A stretch of 64,000 bases of DNA from Amycolatopsis iheyensis (GCF_024703995.1 NZ_JAMXQV010000027.1:1-64000), one strand, 5' to 3'; shown: positions 1-8,442, counted from the first letter of the stretch. Notes: generated by a model from the letters alone, not told the origin. Numbers and translations: made by a program.

Positions 1-1350
1 GGCCCGCGCCCTGGCCGCCGCGGCCTGCGCCTGCCGGGCGTCGGCGCCCGCGGCCGCGGGGCCGTTGGCGGCATCAGTGGCCGCCTGCGCCGCCGTGCGC
101 GACTGATTCGCCGCATCCGTGGCCGCCTGCCCGGCGATCTTGGCCTGTTGTGAGGCCGTGCGGGCAGATCGTGCGGCGTTGGCGGCTGTGGTCGCGCTCA
201 GCGCGGCGTCGCGGGCGGTCTGGGCTGCCGCGTTGGCATCCGCTGCTTTGGTCTTGTCGCCCAGTGCCGCGGCGGCGGCGTCGTAGGCACGGGAGGCGGC
301 CTTGCCGGCTTGGGAGGCGGCGGTCGCGGCTCGCGACGCGGCGACCGCCGCGGTGTGCGCGGCAGCCGTGGCGGCATTGGCCGCACCGATCGCCCGGCGC
401 GCGGTGATCGCGGCCTGATCAGCGGCGTATGCGGCCCGGTTCGCGGCATCCGTTGCCTCACTGGCGTTTCCCTGCGCCGCCGCGGCCGCATCCTTGGCGT
501 CCTGCGCGGCCTTCTGTGCAGCCGCGGCCTCGGTGACAGCTCGGTCTGATTCGTCCTTCGCCTGCTGGGTCTGCGTCGCTGCCATTTCAGAAGCAGCTTT
601 GGCCGTGGCCACGAGCTGGGTGATCGACGCGGTTTCGGCGTCCCGTGCTTGGGCGACCGGCAGATCGATGAGCAGGAACTGGTTCAGTGCGTCGAGGGTG
701 CCCACGTCCAGCGCCTGCTGACCCGCCCGCTTCACCTCGGGGCCACCACCGGACCTCGCGCGGCTGACCTTGATCGTCTGGTCAATCCCGAACGGAACCT
801 GCCACCCGGAATCGAGGAACGTCTTCAGCGCGTCGTCAGTACCGGCGTCGAGCGCCTTTTGCCCGGCCTTCTTGACTTCCGCGCCTCCGGCCGACATGAC
901 CTGGCTGACGCGCACACTGAGGTCGATCCCGTGCGGTGTTTCCCAACCCGTGTCGAGAAACGCCGTCAGCGCGTCGTCGGTGCCCGCGTCCAAGGCTTGC
1001 TGGCCGGCCGACCGGGTCGCCGGCCCACCGGCCGACATCATCCGACTCACCTGCACGGTCCGGTCGATTGAAGCGTCATGCTCCTTCAAGGTGGCCAGGA
1101 ACCGGGTGACATCTGCGTCCGTTCCAGTCAAGGCCGCTGCGGCATCCCGCCGGGTTGCCGGACCACCGAACTGCCACAACCGCAGGACCTTCGCACGATC
1201 CGAATCACGCGTAGCGCTCACGGCAGCCGCGGCACTCGCTGCCTTCGGCTCCGCCGCGACGGCTTGTGGCACCGCGACCACATTGGAGACCAGAGTCGCG
1301 GTCAGCACAATTGTCAGGGCAGCACGAAACCCGGGTCTTGCCGCACGCAT
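1..1350 (-). CDS. ALF-repeat, Ala-rich coiled-coil secreted protein (C-terminus off the left edge)
   Basis: The reading frame is open from an ATG at 1350 to the window edge, so 450 residues of a longer protein are visible. A GAGGGGGA ribosome site precedes the ATG. Residues 1-32 form a signal peptide ending AVA/AE. Residues 45-235 hold about four imperfect 43-45-residue repeats with the pattern AGG-x-KxAGQxALDxGTDDALxxFL, which is the Ala-Leu-Phe (ALF) repeat family of actinomycetes. From about residue 240 the chain becomes a very Ala-rich coiled coil. In this family such stalks often carry a C-terminal toxin or enzyme domain, but that part lies outside the window, so its function is unknown. 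It is divergent from the small secreted protein at 1578. Confidence 0.85.
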   Translation of the reverse strand, partial: MRAARPGFRAALTIVLTATLVSNVVAVPQAVAAEPKAASAAAAVSATRDSDRAKVLRLWQFGGPATRRDAAAALTGTDADVTRFLATLKEHDASIDRTVQVSRMMSAGGPATRSAGQQALDAGTDDALTAFLDTGWETPHGIDLSVRVSQVMSAGGAEVKKAGQKALDAGTDDALKTFLDSGWQVPFGIDQTIKVSRARSGGGPEVKRAGQQALDVGTLDALNQFLLIDLPVAQARDAETASITQLVATAKAASEMAATQTQQAKDESDRAVTEAAAAQKAAQDAKDAAAAAQGNASEATDAANRAAYAADQAAITARRAIGAANAATAAAHTAAVAASRAATAASQAGKAASRAYDAAAAALGDKTKAADANAAAQTARDAALSATTAANAARSARTASQQAKIAGQAATDAANQSRTAAQAATDAANGPAAAGADARQAQAAAARARA

Positions 1351-1454
1351 CTGAGTCCCCCTCGATTGACCGGCGCGAAGATTTCGCCCCCGACATAAAA
1401 CGCGCAGAAGAACATTTACCGGGCACATCGAAACCCGTCAACCGCCATTAGAAC

Positions 1455-1468
1455 GTGATTGAGATCAC
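1455..1468. promoter_or_regulatory. CRP-like palindrome GTGA-N6-TCAC, copy 1
   Basis: The sequence GTGATTGAGATCAC matches the GTGA-N6-TCAC core bound by CRP/FNR-family regulators. It lies 123 bases (start to start) before the ATG at 1578 and about 110 bases before the divergent ATG at 1350. The same motif is found at nearly the same distance before the paralogous gene at 18382. If the downstream TAACCT (1494-1499) is the -10 element, the box centre falls near -44, an activator-like position. The regulator is not identified. Confidence 0.6.
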
Positions 1469-1493
1469 AATGCCTTTCCTTGAATTAGCTGCT

Positions 1494-1505
1494 TAACCTC
1501 GCGCT
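1494..1505 (+). promoter_or_regulatory. Conserved promoter block, putative -10 (copy 1)
   Basis: TAACCTCGCGCT here matches TAATCTCGCGCT at 18299-18310, 84 and 83 bases upstream of the two paralogous start codons. The first six bases fit an actinobacterial TANNNT -10 box. A second shared block, GATATGTCGGAAT, lies at 1542-1554 (copy 2 at 18347-18359), 36 and 35 bases before the starts. The TATGT in it is an alternative -10. Confidence 0.45.
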
Positions 1506-1577
1506 ACCCACAGTGCTTCGGCATCGCCATCCAAATTAGGCGATATGTCGGAATTCTGCCTTCTTGAAGGGGGAGTC

Positions 1578-2108
1578 ATGCAACGGTTGAACCGGACATT
1601 TCTCGTCACGGTGGCAGCGGCGATCGCCGCTGCCACCGTGAGCATCATCGTCATCCCGTCCGGCAGGGCGGCCTCAGCGGCGGACGAGCAGCCCTCCGCG
1701 GTGGAGGACTACAGCTACCCGGGAGCGGACGCCATCCTGGCCAGCGACCACGTGCAGTTGATCAGCGGTGACGGCCATATTCTCTACAAACCTTGTCCCG
1801 CAGCAGAAGCGCCCGGCTTGATCATCGTGCGGAGCAGCGACACCATAGGCTCGCTCGGCAACGGCAAAATCTGCTTCGAGGTCACCGCCGCGGCCGGCCA
1901 CCTGACCATGAGCATCCCGAACGTCTACGCCATCCGCGGCGACGGCACCACGACGACCGCCGGCCACAAGCTCAAGGCCGAACTCACCACAGGCGCCGGA
2001 GCGCACACGACGGTGGACGTCGATCCGAACTCCGACACCGAAGTCGGAATCGCCACGACCCCGCCCGGCGCCGCAACGACACTGCTGCAATTGAACGCCT
2101 CCCAGTAA
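1578..2108 (+). CDS. Small secreted protein, paralogue of the gene at 18382
   Basis: The product is a 176-residue exported protein of unknown function. The start at 1578 is chosen because AAGGGGGAG sits seven bases upstream and because the encoded N-terminus then matches the paralogue; the frame is open further upstream but has no ribosome site there. Residues 1-32 are a signal peptide ending in an Ala-Ser-Ala-Ala stretch. The mature chain is acidic, has two cysteines that could pair, and contains the shared run DEQPS-x-VEDYSYPGADAI. By hand alignment it is about 80% identical to the 18382 product over the mature part. The next gene starts 65 bases downstream on the same strand, so the two may be cotranscribed. 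Confidence 0.88.
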   Translation: MQRLNRTFLVTVAAAIAAATVSIIVIPSGRAASAADEQPSAVEDYSYPGADAILASDHVQLISGDGHILYKPCPAAEAPGLIIVRSSDTIGSLGNGKICFEVTAAAGHLTMSIPNVYAIRGDGTTTTAGHKLKAELTTGAGAHTTVDVDPNSDTEVGIATTPPGAATTLLQLNASQ

Positions 2109-2172
2109 AACGACTGACACTTTTCGTGGCCCATCACACATGAATCTTCGCTTTTCGAAAGCAGGAACCTCC

Positions 2173-4110
2173 ATGCACAAGCTCAGAGCGCTCATACTCG
2201 TGCCGCTCGCCGGCCTCGCAACCGGCACGTTGACCTCCGCGCCAGCCGAGGCGATCTCCAACGCTTCCGGCGTCGCAGACGGCGGTTACTCGTTCACCGT
2301 CAAACTGTCGAATGAGACCGCGGCCTGCACCGGCGCGCTGGTCGCCCCGCAATGGATCATCACCTCGACCGGCTGCTTCCCGCAGAACCCGCAAGGCGGT
2401 ACACCCGCCAAGCCGACCACGGTGACGGTCGGCCGAACGAAACTCAGCGGCACCGGCGGCCACATCACGACGGTCACCCATCTCGTCGCCCGAGCGGACC
2501 GGAGCACCACGCTCGCGCGCCTCGAGACCCCGATCGCCGACGTCACCCCGGTGTCCCTCGCCGCCACAGCTCCCGCAACCGAGGATGCGCTCCGCATCGC
2601 CGGCTACGGCCGCACCACCTCAACGTGGGCCCCTGACCAGCTGCGGACCAGCGGATTCACCGTCGCATCGACCAGCTCCACCAAGCTGGTGCTGACCGGA
2701 GACCGGGGCGCTGACGCGTGCAAGGGAGACGCCGGCGGCCCGGTCTTCCGCGAAAGCACAGGCCGCACGGACCTCGCGGGGGTCGTGACGACGACCTGGG
2801 GACACGGCTGCCTAGGCACGACCGAAACCCGGGCAGGCACCACGGCGGACCGCGCTGACGACCTCGTCGATTGGATCCGCCAGCAGGTTCTCACCCCTTC
2901 AGCCAAAGCCACCGGCCACTCGATCACCGTCAGCTGGAACGCGCTCGCCTCACAGGACAATGCCTCTTACCGCGTGTACAGCTCCACCACTACCCCAGTG
3001 CCCCTCGACGCCGCGCACCTAGCGGGGACAACACCGGCCACGACACTGACCCAGACGTCAGTCCCGGCCAAGCAGACGCGCTACTACCAGGTCCTAGCAG
3101 TCACTGCCGACGGGCGAACTGCGCCAGCGTCCACCGTCGCGTCCGCCACTGCGTCACTCGCGATCCGGACGGACTTCACCGGGGACGGCAAGGCCGACAT
3201 CGCGACCTTCACCCGCGGCACCACCGGAGACGTCATCGTCGCCGCATCCGACGGCACCAAATTCCAGGGCACCCCGGACAAGTGGCACGAGTACTTCGGG
3301 ATCGCCACCGAACTCCCCCTCAGCGGCGACTTCAACGGCGACGGCAAAGCCGACGTCATCGTCTTCAAACGCGGCACCACCGGCGACGTCCTCGTCGCAC
3401 TGTCCGACGGCACCAAGTTCGGCACCGGCACCCTCTGGCACGACTACTTCGGCATCAACGATGAGCTGCCGGTGGTCGGGGACTTCAACGGCGACGGCAA
3501 GGACGACATCGCCCTGTTCAAACGCGGCACCAGCGGCGACGTCCTCGTCGCCCTCTCCGACGGCACCAAGTTCGGCACCGCCATCCTCTGGCACGACTAC
3601 TTCGGCATCAACAGCGAGCTCCCGTACGTCGGCGACTTCAACGGCGATGGCAAGGACGACATCGCCGTGTTCACCCGCGGCACGGCCGGCGACGTTCTCG
3701 TCGCCTTGTCCGACGGGGCCAAGTTCGGCACCGGAACGCTGTGGCAGGACTACTTCGGCGTCGACGACGAGACTCCCGCCGTCGGCGACTTCAACGGCGA
3801 CGGCAAAGACGACATCGGCCTGTTCAAACGCGGCACCAGCGGCGACGTCCTCGTCGCATTGTCCGACGGCACCAAGTTCGGCACCGCAACGCTGTGGCAG
3901 GACTACTTCGGTGTCAACGACGAAATCCCCGGCGTCGGCGACTTCACTGGCGACGGCAAGGATGACATCGGCCTGTTCAAACGCGGCACCACCGTCGACG
4001 TCCTCGCCGCATCATCGGACGGGACGAAGTTCGGCACCGGCACCGTTTGGCACGACTACTTCAGCGTCAACGGCGAAGTACCGCTGCCACGAGCGATCGC
4101 AATCACGTAA
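2173..4110 (+). CDS. Secreted trypsin-fold pseudoprotease with FG-GAP repeats
   Basis: This 645-residue protein has a signal peptide (residues 1-27, ending AEA), an S1 trypsin-like domain (about 28-235), an Fn3-like linker (about 238-335) and six FG-GAP/VCBS-like repeats with a 51-residue period (DFNGDGKDDI cores, probably Ca-binding). All three catalytic positions are replaced. The usual TAAHC reads TSTGC (Gly67 for His), the DIALLRL-type Asp position reads S-T-T-L-A-R-L (Ser111), and GDSGGP reads GDAGGP (Ala187). It therefore should not cut peptide bonds and more likely binds a partner or surface. The start at 2173 has a GCAGGA site; an upstream ATG at 2140 has none. It follows the small secreted protein. 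Confidence 0.9.
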   Translation: MHKLRALILVPLAGLATGTLTSAPAEAISNASGVADGGYSFTVKLSNETAACTGALVAPQWIITSTGCFPQNPQGGTPAKPTTVTVGRTKLSGTGGHITTVTHLVARADRSTTLARLETPIADVTPVSLAATAPATEDALRIAGYGRTTSTWAPDQLRTSGFTVASTSSTKLVLTGDRGADACKGDAGGPVFRESTGRTDLAGVVTTTWGHGCLGTTETRAGTTADRADDLVDWIRQQVLTPSAKATGHSITVSWNALASQDNASYRVYSSTTTPVPLDAAHLAGTTPATTLTQTSVPAKQTRYYQVLAVTADGRTAPASTVASATASLAIRTDFTGDGKADIATFTRGTTGDVIVAASDGTKFQGTPDKWHEYFGIATELPLSGDFNGDGKADVIVFKRGTTGDVLVALSDGTKFGTGTLWHDYFGINDELPVVGDFNGDGKDDIALFKRGTSGDVLVALSDGTKFGTAILWHDYFGINSELPYVGDFNGDGKDDIAVFTRGTAGDVLVALSDGAKFGTGTLWQDYFGVDDETPAVGDFNGDGKDDIGLFKRGTSGDVLVALSDGTKFGTATLWQDYFGVNDEIPGVGDFTGDGKDDIGLFKRGTTVDVLAASSDGTKFGTGTVWHDYFSVNGEVPLPRAIAIT

Positions 4111-4113
4111 ACG

Positions 4114-4134
4114 CGTCGTGCCCCGGGCACGACG
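4114..4134 (+). terminator. Hairpin after the pseudoprotease gene
   Basis: CGTCGTGC pairs with GCACGACG around a CCCGG loop, starting four bases after the stop at 4110. There is no T-run, as is common in actinomycetes. The same arm sequence forms the hairpin after the secreted-protein paralogue at 18945. Confidence 0.6.
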
Positions 4135-4483
4135 GCACCTGCCGCAGAGCGTGCGCCCTGGTGAGCCGCCTTCATCGGCATCCCAACGCAGGAGGCCCCT
4201 TGATCACATCCCTCCTCTTGAGGCTGCTCCGACTGCACGACACGGCTCGAGCTGATCATGATCGGTTGGATCCAAGCTCAGGTCGCCTGCCAGATCCGCC
4301 AGATGTTCGACACGAGTGCGGCCATTCCTCTCACTGATTTCACTGGGGCACCGCTGAGGCACCCCTTGTTGCGACCGCAGTCAACAACACGCAGTTGCAA
4401 GCAACGACGGCCAGGTGCACCATTTCACCAGGCGATTCTCCATCGCCGCAGATCAGGGCCATGATCGACTCACACGGGCAGTG
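4135..4483. other. Intergenic stretch with no recognisable gene
   Basis: No open frame here has both a start with a ribosome site and a recognisable product. Base composition is less GC-rich than in the flanking genes. It lies between the last gene of the left cluster and the tRNA-Ala remnant, where the end of an integrated element would be expected. Confidence 0.5.
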
Positions 4484-4516
4484 AGGGGTCAGGGGTTCGA
4501 GTCACCTTAGCTCCAC
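4484..4516 (+). other. tRNA-Ala 3'-end remnant, putative attachment-site scar
   Basis: Bases 4491-4507 form a T-arm (AGGGG stem, TTCGAGT loop, CACCT stem with one G-A mismatch). They are followed by the acceptor strand TAGCTCC (4508-4514) and discriminator A. The T at acceptor position 70 would make the G3-U70 pair that marks tRNA-Ala. GGTC before the T-arm fits a variable loop. No D-arm, anticodon arm or 5' acceptor strand is upstream, so this is only the last third of the gene. Short tRNA 3' duplications of this kind are left by integrating elements. Because the terminator lies to the right, the element would lie to the left. Confidence 0.65.
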
Positions 4517-4527
4517 AGTGACGAAAC

Positions 4528-4567
4528 ACCGCCCGCCGGATCCGAAGATCCAGGTAGGGCGGTTTTT
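4528..4567 (+). terminator. Intrinsic terminator behind the tRNA remnant
   Basis: ACCGCCC (4528-4534) pairs with GGGCGGT (4557-4563), enclosing a second small hairpin GGATC/GATCC, and is followed by a T-run from 4563. It is placed as a terminator for the original tRNA gene. The following bases to 4800 hold no recognisable feature. Confidence 0.75.
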
Positions 4568-4800
4568 CGTTCGACCGAATCTTGAGTTTCGCCTTGCGGA
4601 AGTTCAGCTACCGGCCGGTAGCTGGGCAAAACTGGGGCGCCGGCCAGATGGCGCGCCATTGGCGACAAGCTCGGCTGTCTCGCCGACGCAGTCCTGTCTC
4701 CTCCGATGTGGCTGGACGGAGTCAGCGACCACGACCCCGTCGCTCAGTGCGAGGCAACCACGCGGACCGACGACGAAGCCCTACGGCGGTCCGACCGCGG

Positions 4801-5388
4801 TTAGCCGGCACGGACCGCGTAGTGCAGCACGACGCTTTCGGAGTCAGCGAAGCGTTTCACGTCCACCAGGCGAAGATCGGTCACGGGTGCGCCGTCGAAC
4901 ACCGGGACGTCGCCCGCCACCAGCTTTGGGCCGATCATCAAGTAGAACTCGTCGATCAGGCCGTGCTTCAGCAGGTCCGCCCACGTCGTGCGGCTGCCGA
5001 AGATCACCGTGTCGCCGTCGCGGTCTCGCAGAGCCGCGACCGTCGCATGCGCGTCGGCTCGACGCACGATTGTCGTCTGGTCGCGCCACGGTTTCGTGTC
5101 TTCCTCGGTGAGCGAGTCGGAAATCGCGTAGACGGGCTTGCCGTCGGCCATGTAGCCGGCGATCTCCTGCTCCGCCTCCGAGTGGCCGGACTCTTCGGGC
5201 ACGCCCGGCCAGTAACCGACCATCTGCCGGAACGTCTTGGCCCCGTACAGGAGCGTTTCCGCCTGGCGGATGCGCTCGGCATTGTGGACGTTGAACGTGT
5301 CGTCGAGCGGCATTACGCTCATGTCCGCGCCGCGCCCCTCGGCGTAGCCATCCACGCCAATGGCCATGGACACAATTATTCGACCCAT
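4801..5388 (-). CDS. Dihydrofolate reductase / RibD C-terminal family protein
   Basis: The 195-residue product belongs to the RibD_C/DHFR-like fold family (YyaP/YwjB type), NADPH-dependent reductases whose substrates are usually unknown. The N-terminal MGRIIVSMAIGVDGY, the central YGAKTFRQM and the DGDTVIFGS nucleotide-binding loop are typical, and the length is normal for the family. The ATG at 5388 is preceded by AAGGAG. It is a single gene, with the acyltransferase behind it on the same strand. A cytosolic location is expected, with no signal peptide. The specific substrate cannot be read from the sequence. Confidence 0.85.
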   Translation of the reverse strand: MGRIIVSMAIGVDGYAEGRGADMSVMPLDDTFNVHNAERIRQAETLLYGAKTFRQMVGYWPGVPEESGHSEAEQEIAGYMADGKPVYAISDSLTEEDTKPWRDQTTIVRRADAHATVAALRDRDGDTVIFGSRTTWADLLKHGLIDEFYLMIGPKLVAGDVPVFDGAPVTDLRLVDVKRFADSESVVLHYAVRAG

Positions 5389-5421
5389 GCAAATCTCCTT
5401 TTCGACTATGGCTACGCCACA

Positions 5422-6639
5422 CTACTGCCGAGGTTGGCCGTCATCCGTTCTCGCTGGACTGGCAGGCGTGGCGTCGTGCATGTCCCGATCCGAGGCGCGC
5501 GCCGGCCTGCTCCATCGGCGCATCAACGGTTTCTCGACTCCCAGGTAGAGCCCTACGGCGAGGACCAGGGCAATACCGACCGACAGCACCGCCGCGACCG
5601 CCAGGTGGGGCACCGTTTCCGGGATGGACCAGAGGTCGGGGTTCGCGCCGTCCAACGGGCCGTAGGCGATGACCAGCCAGTGCACGACGTAGAGGGAGAA
5701 GGAGATCTCGCCGAGGAAGACCATCTTCCGGCCACCGAAGACGGTTCGGCCCTTGCGGACATCGGCTGTCGCGGCGGCCGCGACGAGCAGCGCCAGCGGC
5801 AGGGCCGTCACCGCGACCTGCCCGGTGTACTCGCCGACGAACACGGTGAGCACATAGGCGGCGGCGGTCAGCGAGATCGCCTTGCCGAGCCCGAACCCGG
5901 TCCAGCGCCCCCGCAGGACGATGTGAGCCATCAGGATGCCGAGCACGAACTCCAGCATCCGCACCGGCGGGAAGAACATCGTGGACCAACCCGGCAGCCA
6001 CGGCCCGGCCACGTCGTGGATGAGCTCCTGGTCGGGCAGCAACCGAGCCAGCTGCGGCATCGCCAGAATGGCCAGCACGATGCCGATCGTCCACGCCCAC
6101 AACCGATGTGCGGGGATCTTGCGAACCCAGCGCGCCACCAGCGGGAAGCACAGGTAGAACAGCAACTCGCAGGCCAGCGACCATGTCGGGGTGTTCAAGC
6201 GGAGGTCGAGCAGGATGTGCTGGTTGGGAATCCAGCTCTGCACCAGGAACAACGTGGGCAGCGCATGGCCCCAAGCCACCCCGGCCCCGGTGACCAGCGC
6301 CAGTAACGTCGCGGCAACCCAGGTGACCACGGAGTTCGGCAGGACCTTGGCCGCGCGCCTGCGCCAGAACAGGCCGGCGGAGTCGTTCGCGCGGCTGACC
6401 CAGGTCAACACGAAGCCACTGAGGATGAAGAAGAAGGACACTCCGAGGGCGCCTGCTCCGTAGTAGAAGCCGCCGGCCAGCGAGGCCTCCGGGGCGAACC
6501 GGGGCACCGTTGTCATGCCGACGTGGTTGATCACCACGAGAAAAGCCGCGATGAAGCGCAGGCCGGTCAGCGACGGCAACCGAGGTTTGCCTTTTGTGCC
6601 CGCGCTCAGGTCTTCGACGCTAACCTCCGCAGCCGTCAT
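5422..6639 (-). CDS. Acyltransferase 3 family membrane protein (OafA/YrhL type)
   Basis: The 405-residue product has about ten hydrophobic segments and the acyltransferase-3 hallmarks: a RLPSLTGLRFIAAFLVV first helix, a nearby His (INHVG), and FFFILSGFVLTW. Such enzymes move acyl groups onto cell-surface sugars, antibiotics or lipids across the membrane. The start at 6639 follows a GGAGAAGG site; the frame extends upstream but without a better start. No glycosyltransferase or biosynthetic cluster surrounds it, so the acceptor cannot be inferred. The gene ends 33 bases from the RibD-type gene start. Confidence 0.88.
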   Translation of the reverse strand: MTAAEVSVEDLSAGTKGKPRLPSLTGLRFIAAFLVVINHVGMTTVPRFAPEASLAGGFYYGAGALGVSFFFILSGFVLTWVSRANDSAGLFWRRRAAKVLPNSVVTWVAATLLALVTGAGVAWGHALPTLFLVQSWIPNQHILLDLRLNTPTWSLACELLFYLCFPLVARWVRKIPAHRLWAWTIGIVLAILAMPQLARLLPDQELIHDVAGPWLPGWSTMFFPPVRMLEFVLGILMAHIVLRGRWTGFGLGKAISLTAAAYVLTVFVGEYTGQVAVTALPLALLVAAAATADVRKGRTVFGGRKMVFLGEISFSLYVVHWLVIAYGPLDGANPDLWSIPETVPHLAVAAVLSVGIALVLAVGLYLGVEKPLMRRWSRPARASDRDMHDATPASPARTDDGQPRQ

Positions 6640-6772
6640 AGCGCCTTCTCCGTTCCTCGGTTCCGCTCGCTGGGCGAACCCAGCCTCCTGCGGCACATCA
6701 TTTCCCCTGTGGGCGGCCTGGGCGTCTCCCGTCGTGCGGACCATGGTGATCGCAGGCCGCCGCCCACAGACA

Positions 6773-6821
6773 GAACTGTCCTGGGCGGGCCGAGATGATC
6801 TCGGCCCGCCCAGGACAGTTC
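6773..6821. terminator. 23-bp perfect hairpin after the CU044_5270 gene
   Basis: Two perfectly complementary 23-base arms (6773-6795 and 6799-6821) enclose a three-base loop, TGA. It stands 12 bases downstream of the stop at 6833 (minus strand), where a factor-independent terminator belongs, and upstream of the acyltransferase. The stem is unusually long and perfect. Confidence 0.8.
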
Positions 6822-6832
6822 GATACAAAGAA

Positions 6833-7891
6833 TCAGATCTTGCCCGCGGCCACGTCGGCGAGGGTCACGCGGGAGGACTGGTAGTTCACCACCCAGCGCT
6901 GGCCCGTTTCCGACTTGATCTCCTCACGGATCGGCAGGCCGTTGCCGGCGTTGATGGTGAGGACGTCCGCGCTGCCGCCCAGGATGGCGGGGGGCGGGGT
7001 GAGGGTCAGCGCGGCCTGGCCGTCGACGGTGGTCTTGCCGACGATCATGTCCGGGATGGTCGCGTACAGCTTCAGCACGCCCGCGCGGACCTCCGCGTCG
7101 GCGGCGTTGGCGAACAGCGCGTGTTCGGTGTTGCTCCACAGGTGGTTGTCGATCAGGTTTTCCAGCTCCTTGCCCGTCGGACGCGGCCGGGGGGCGGGAA
7201 CCGGCTTGCCGATCTTGCGGAACATCTCCGCGGTCTCCGCTTGGGCGTCCGCCCAGGCCTTGTCGGCCTCGGCGGGGCTCAGGCCGACTCCCAGAGCGTT
7301 GTTGCCCGCGGTGATCATCGCGATCCTGGCCTTGTCGACGTCGCCGTTCGCGGCGAGACGGGCCGCCGCCAGCACCTTCCCGTCGTACGGCGTGGCAGGC
7401 TCGCCCTGCCCCTTGGCGACGGCGTTCACCAGGCTCTTCTCCGAGTCGCCGGTGAACTGCTCGCCCTTGTCGGTGTAGATGGTGTAGTAGAGGTCCGGTT
7501 TGTTGTCCAGCCCGAACTTCGTGTTGACGATCAGCGATGCGTCGCCCGGCTGCGTGCCGGCTGCCTTGACCGCGGAGGCCAGCTTCACCAGCGGCGTCTC
7601 GACCGCTCGCGGTGCCTCGGCCGCCGGCGGGGCCGCGTCGGACGGGCCGGCCGGGACGCTGCCGCTCGTCGTAGCCAGCACCACGGCCGCCGCGACGGCT
7701 GCCGCGCCTACCGCGGCGACGCCGGCCTTGGGCCAGGAGAACCAGCGCTTCGGTCGCACGACCGTGGCCACGGGTTCCCCCATCGCTGTCCGCAGTGCCG
7801 CGCGGGCACGGTCATAGGCCTCGGGACCGGGGGACGGCACGTCACGCAGATTCTTCATGAGATCCATTTCATCCATGAGGCTGTCTTTCAC
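6833..7891 (-). CDS. CU044_5270 family membrane protein, partner of the ECF sigma factor
   Basis: The 352-residue product has a short cytosolic N-terminus with an RDVPSPGPEAYDRAR motif, one membrane helix (about residues 55-78) and a large outer domain. This is the architecture of the CU044_5270 family, which in actinomycetes is encoded directly behind ECF sigma factors. A role as anti-sigma or sensory partner is inferred from that position, not shown by a known anti-sigma domain. The GTG start at 7891 overlaps the sigma stop (GTGA), so translation is probably coupled. A strong hairpin closes the operon at 6773. Confidence 0.85.
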   Translation of the reverse strand: MKDSLMDEMDLMKNLRDVPSPGPEAYDRARAALRTAMGEPVATVVRPKRWFSWPKAGVAAVGAAAVAAAVVLATTSGSVPAGPSDAAPPAAEAPRAVETPLVKLASAVKAAGTQPGDASLIVNTKFGLDNKPDLYYTIYTDKGEQFTGDSEKSLVNAVAKGQGEPATPYDGKVLAAARLAANGDVDKARIAMITAGNNALGVGLSPAEADKAWADAQAETAEMFRKIGKPVPAPRPRPTGKELENLIDNHLWSNTEHALFANAADAEVRAGVLKLYATIPDMIVGKTTVDGQAALTLTPPPAILGGSADVLTINAGNGLPIREEIKSETGQRWVVNYQSSRVTLADVAAGKI

Positions 7892-8442
7892 GTTGTCGGG
7901 ACTTGCAGCAGCGCGACCACTTCGGGGGCTTCACGCAACGCCTTGCGTGCCTGGTGCAGCAGGCGGCGGGCGGTGCCGGCCGGGATGTCGAGCACCCGCC
8001 CGGCCTCGGCGACGGTCAGGTCCTCCCAGGCGACCAGGCCCAGCACTTCCCGCTCTTCCGGTTTGAGCCGAGCCAGTGCCCTGCCCAGCAGTGCCTGTGC
8101 GTCCACGCGGACATCCACCCCCGGCCAGGGGTTCCAGTCACTCGCCACGCCGGTCAGGTCCGACGCCGGCTCCTCGGCCCGCGCGGACCGCCAATGCCGG
8201 CGCAGCATGTTCAGCGCGACGCCGTACAACCAAGGCCTGGCTTCGGGATACGCGGGGTCGTACTTCGCACGGGACTCGTAAGCCGCCACCCACACATCGC
8301 CGAGCACGTCCTCGGCCGCCTGCCGCCCCACTCTGCGCGCCAGGTAGTTCCCGAGCGCGGTCTCGTGCCGGCTGATCACTTCCACGAAGGCATCGGTGTC
8401 TCCGCGCAGCGACCTACCGATCAGTTCCGCGTCTGACGACAT
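7888..8442 (-). CDS. ECF RNA polymerase sigma factor
   Basis: The 184-residue protein has sigma region 2 (EDVLGDVWVAAY and RPWLYGVALNMLRRHWR, DNA melting and core binding) and region 4 (LKPEEREVLGLVAWEDLTVAEAG with the HTH to about residue 172). It lacks regions 1 and 3, as expected for group IV sigma factors. The ATG at 8442 is preceded by GAGGAG; the frame is open further upstream but without a ribosome site. It is cotranscribed and coupled with the CU044_5270 membrane protein, the likely regulator of its activity. The signal and regulon are unknown. Confidence 0.93.
   Translation of the reverse strand: MSSDAELIGRSLRGDTDAFVEVISRHETALGNYLARRVGRQAAEDVLGDVWVAAYESRAKYDPAYPEARPWLYGVALNMLRRHWRSARAEEPASDLTGVASDWNPWPGVDVRVDAQALLGRALARLKPEEREVLGLVAWEDLTVAEAGRVLDIPAGTARRLLHQARKALREAPEVVALLQVPTT

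Noticed and set aside
3180-4090. Regular direct DNA repeats of 153 bases that could suggest an array
   Set aside because: They are the coding units of the FG-GAP-like protein repeats, in frame and with synonymous changes. No CRISPR-like spacers exist.
4484-4516. A functional tRNA-Ala gene
   Set aside because: The 5' acceptor strand, D-arm and anticodon arm are absent upstream, and the T-stem has a mismatch. Only the 3' third is present.
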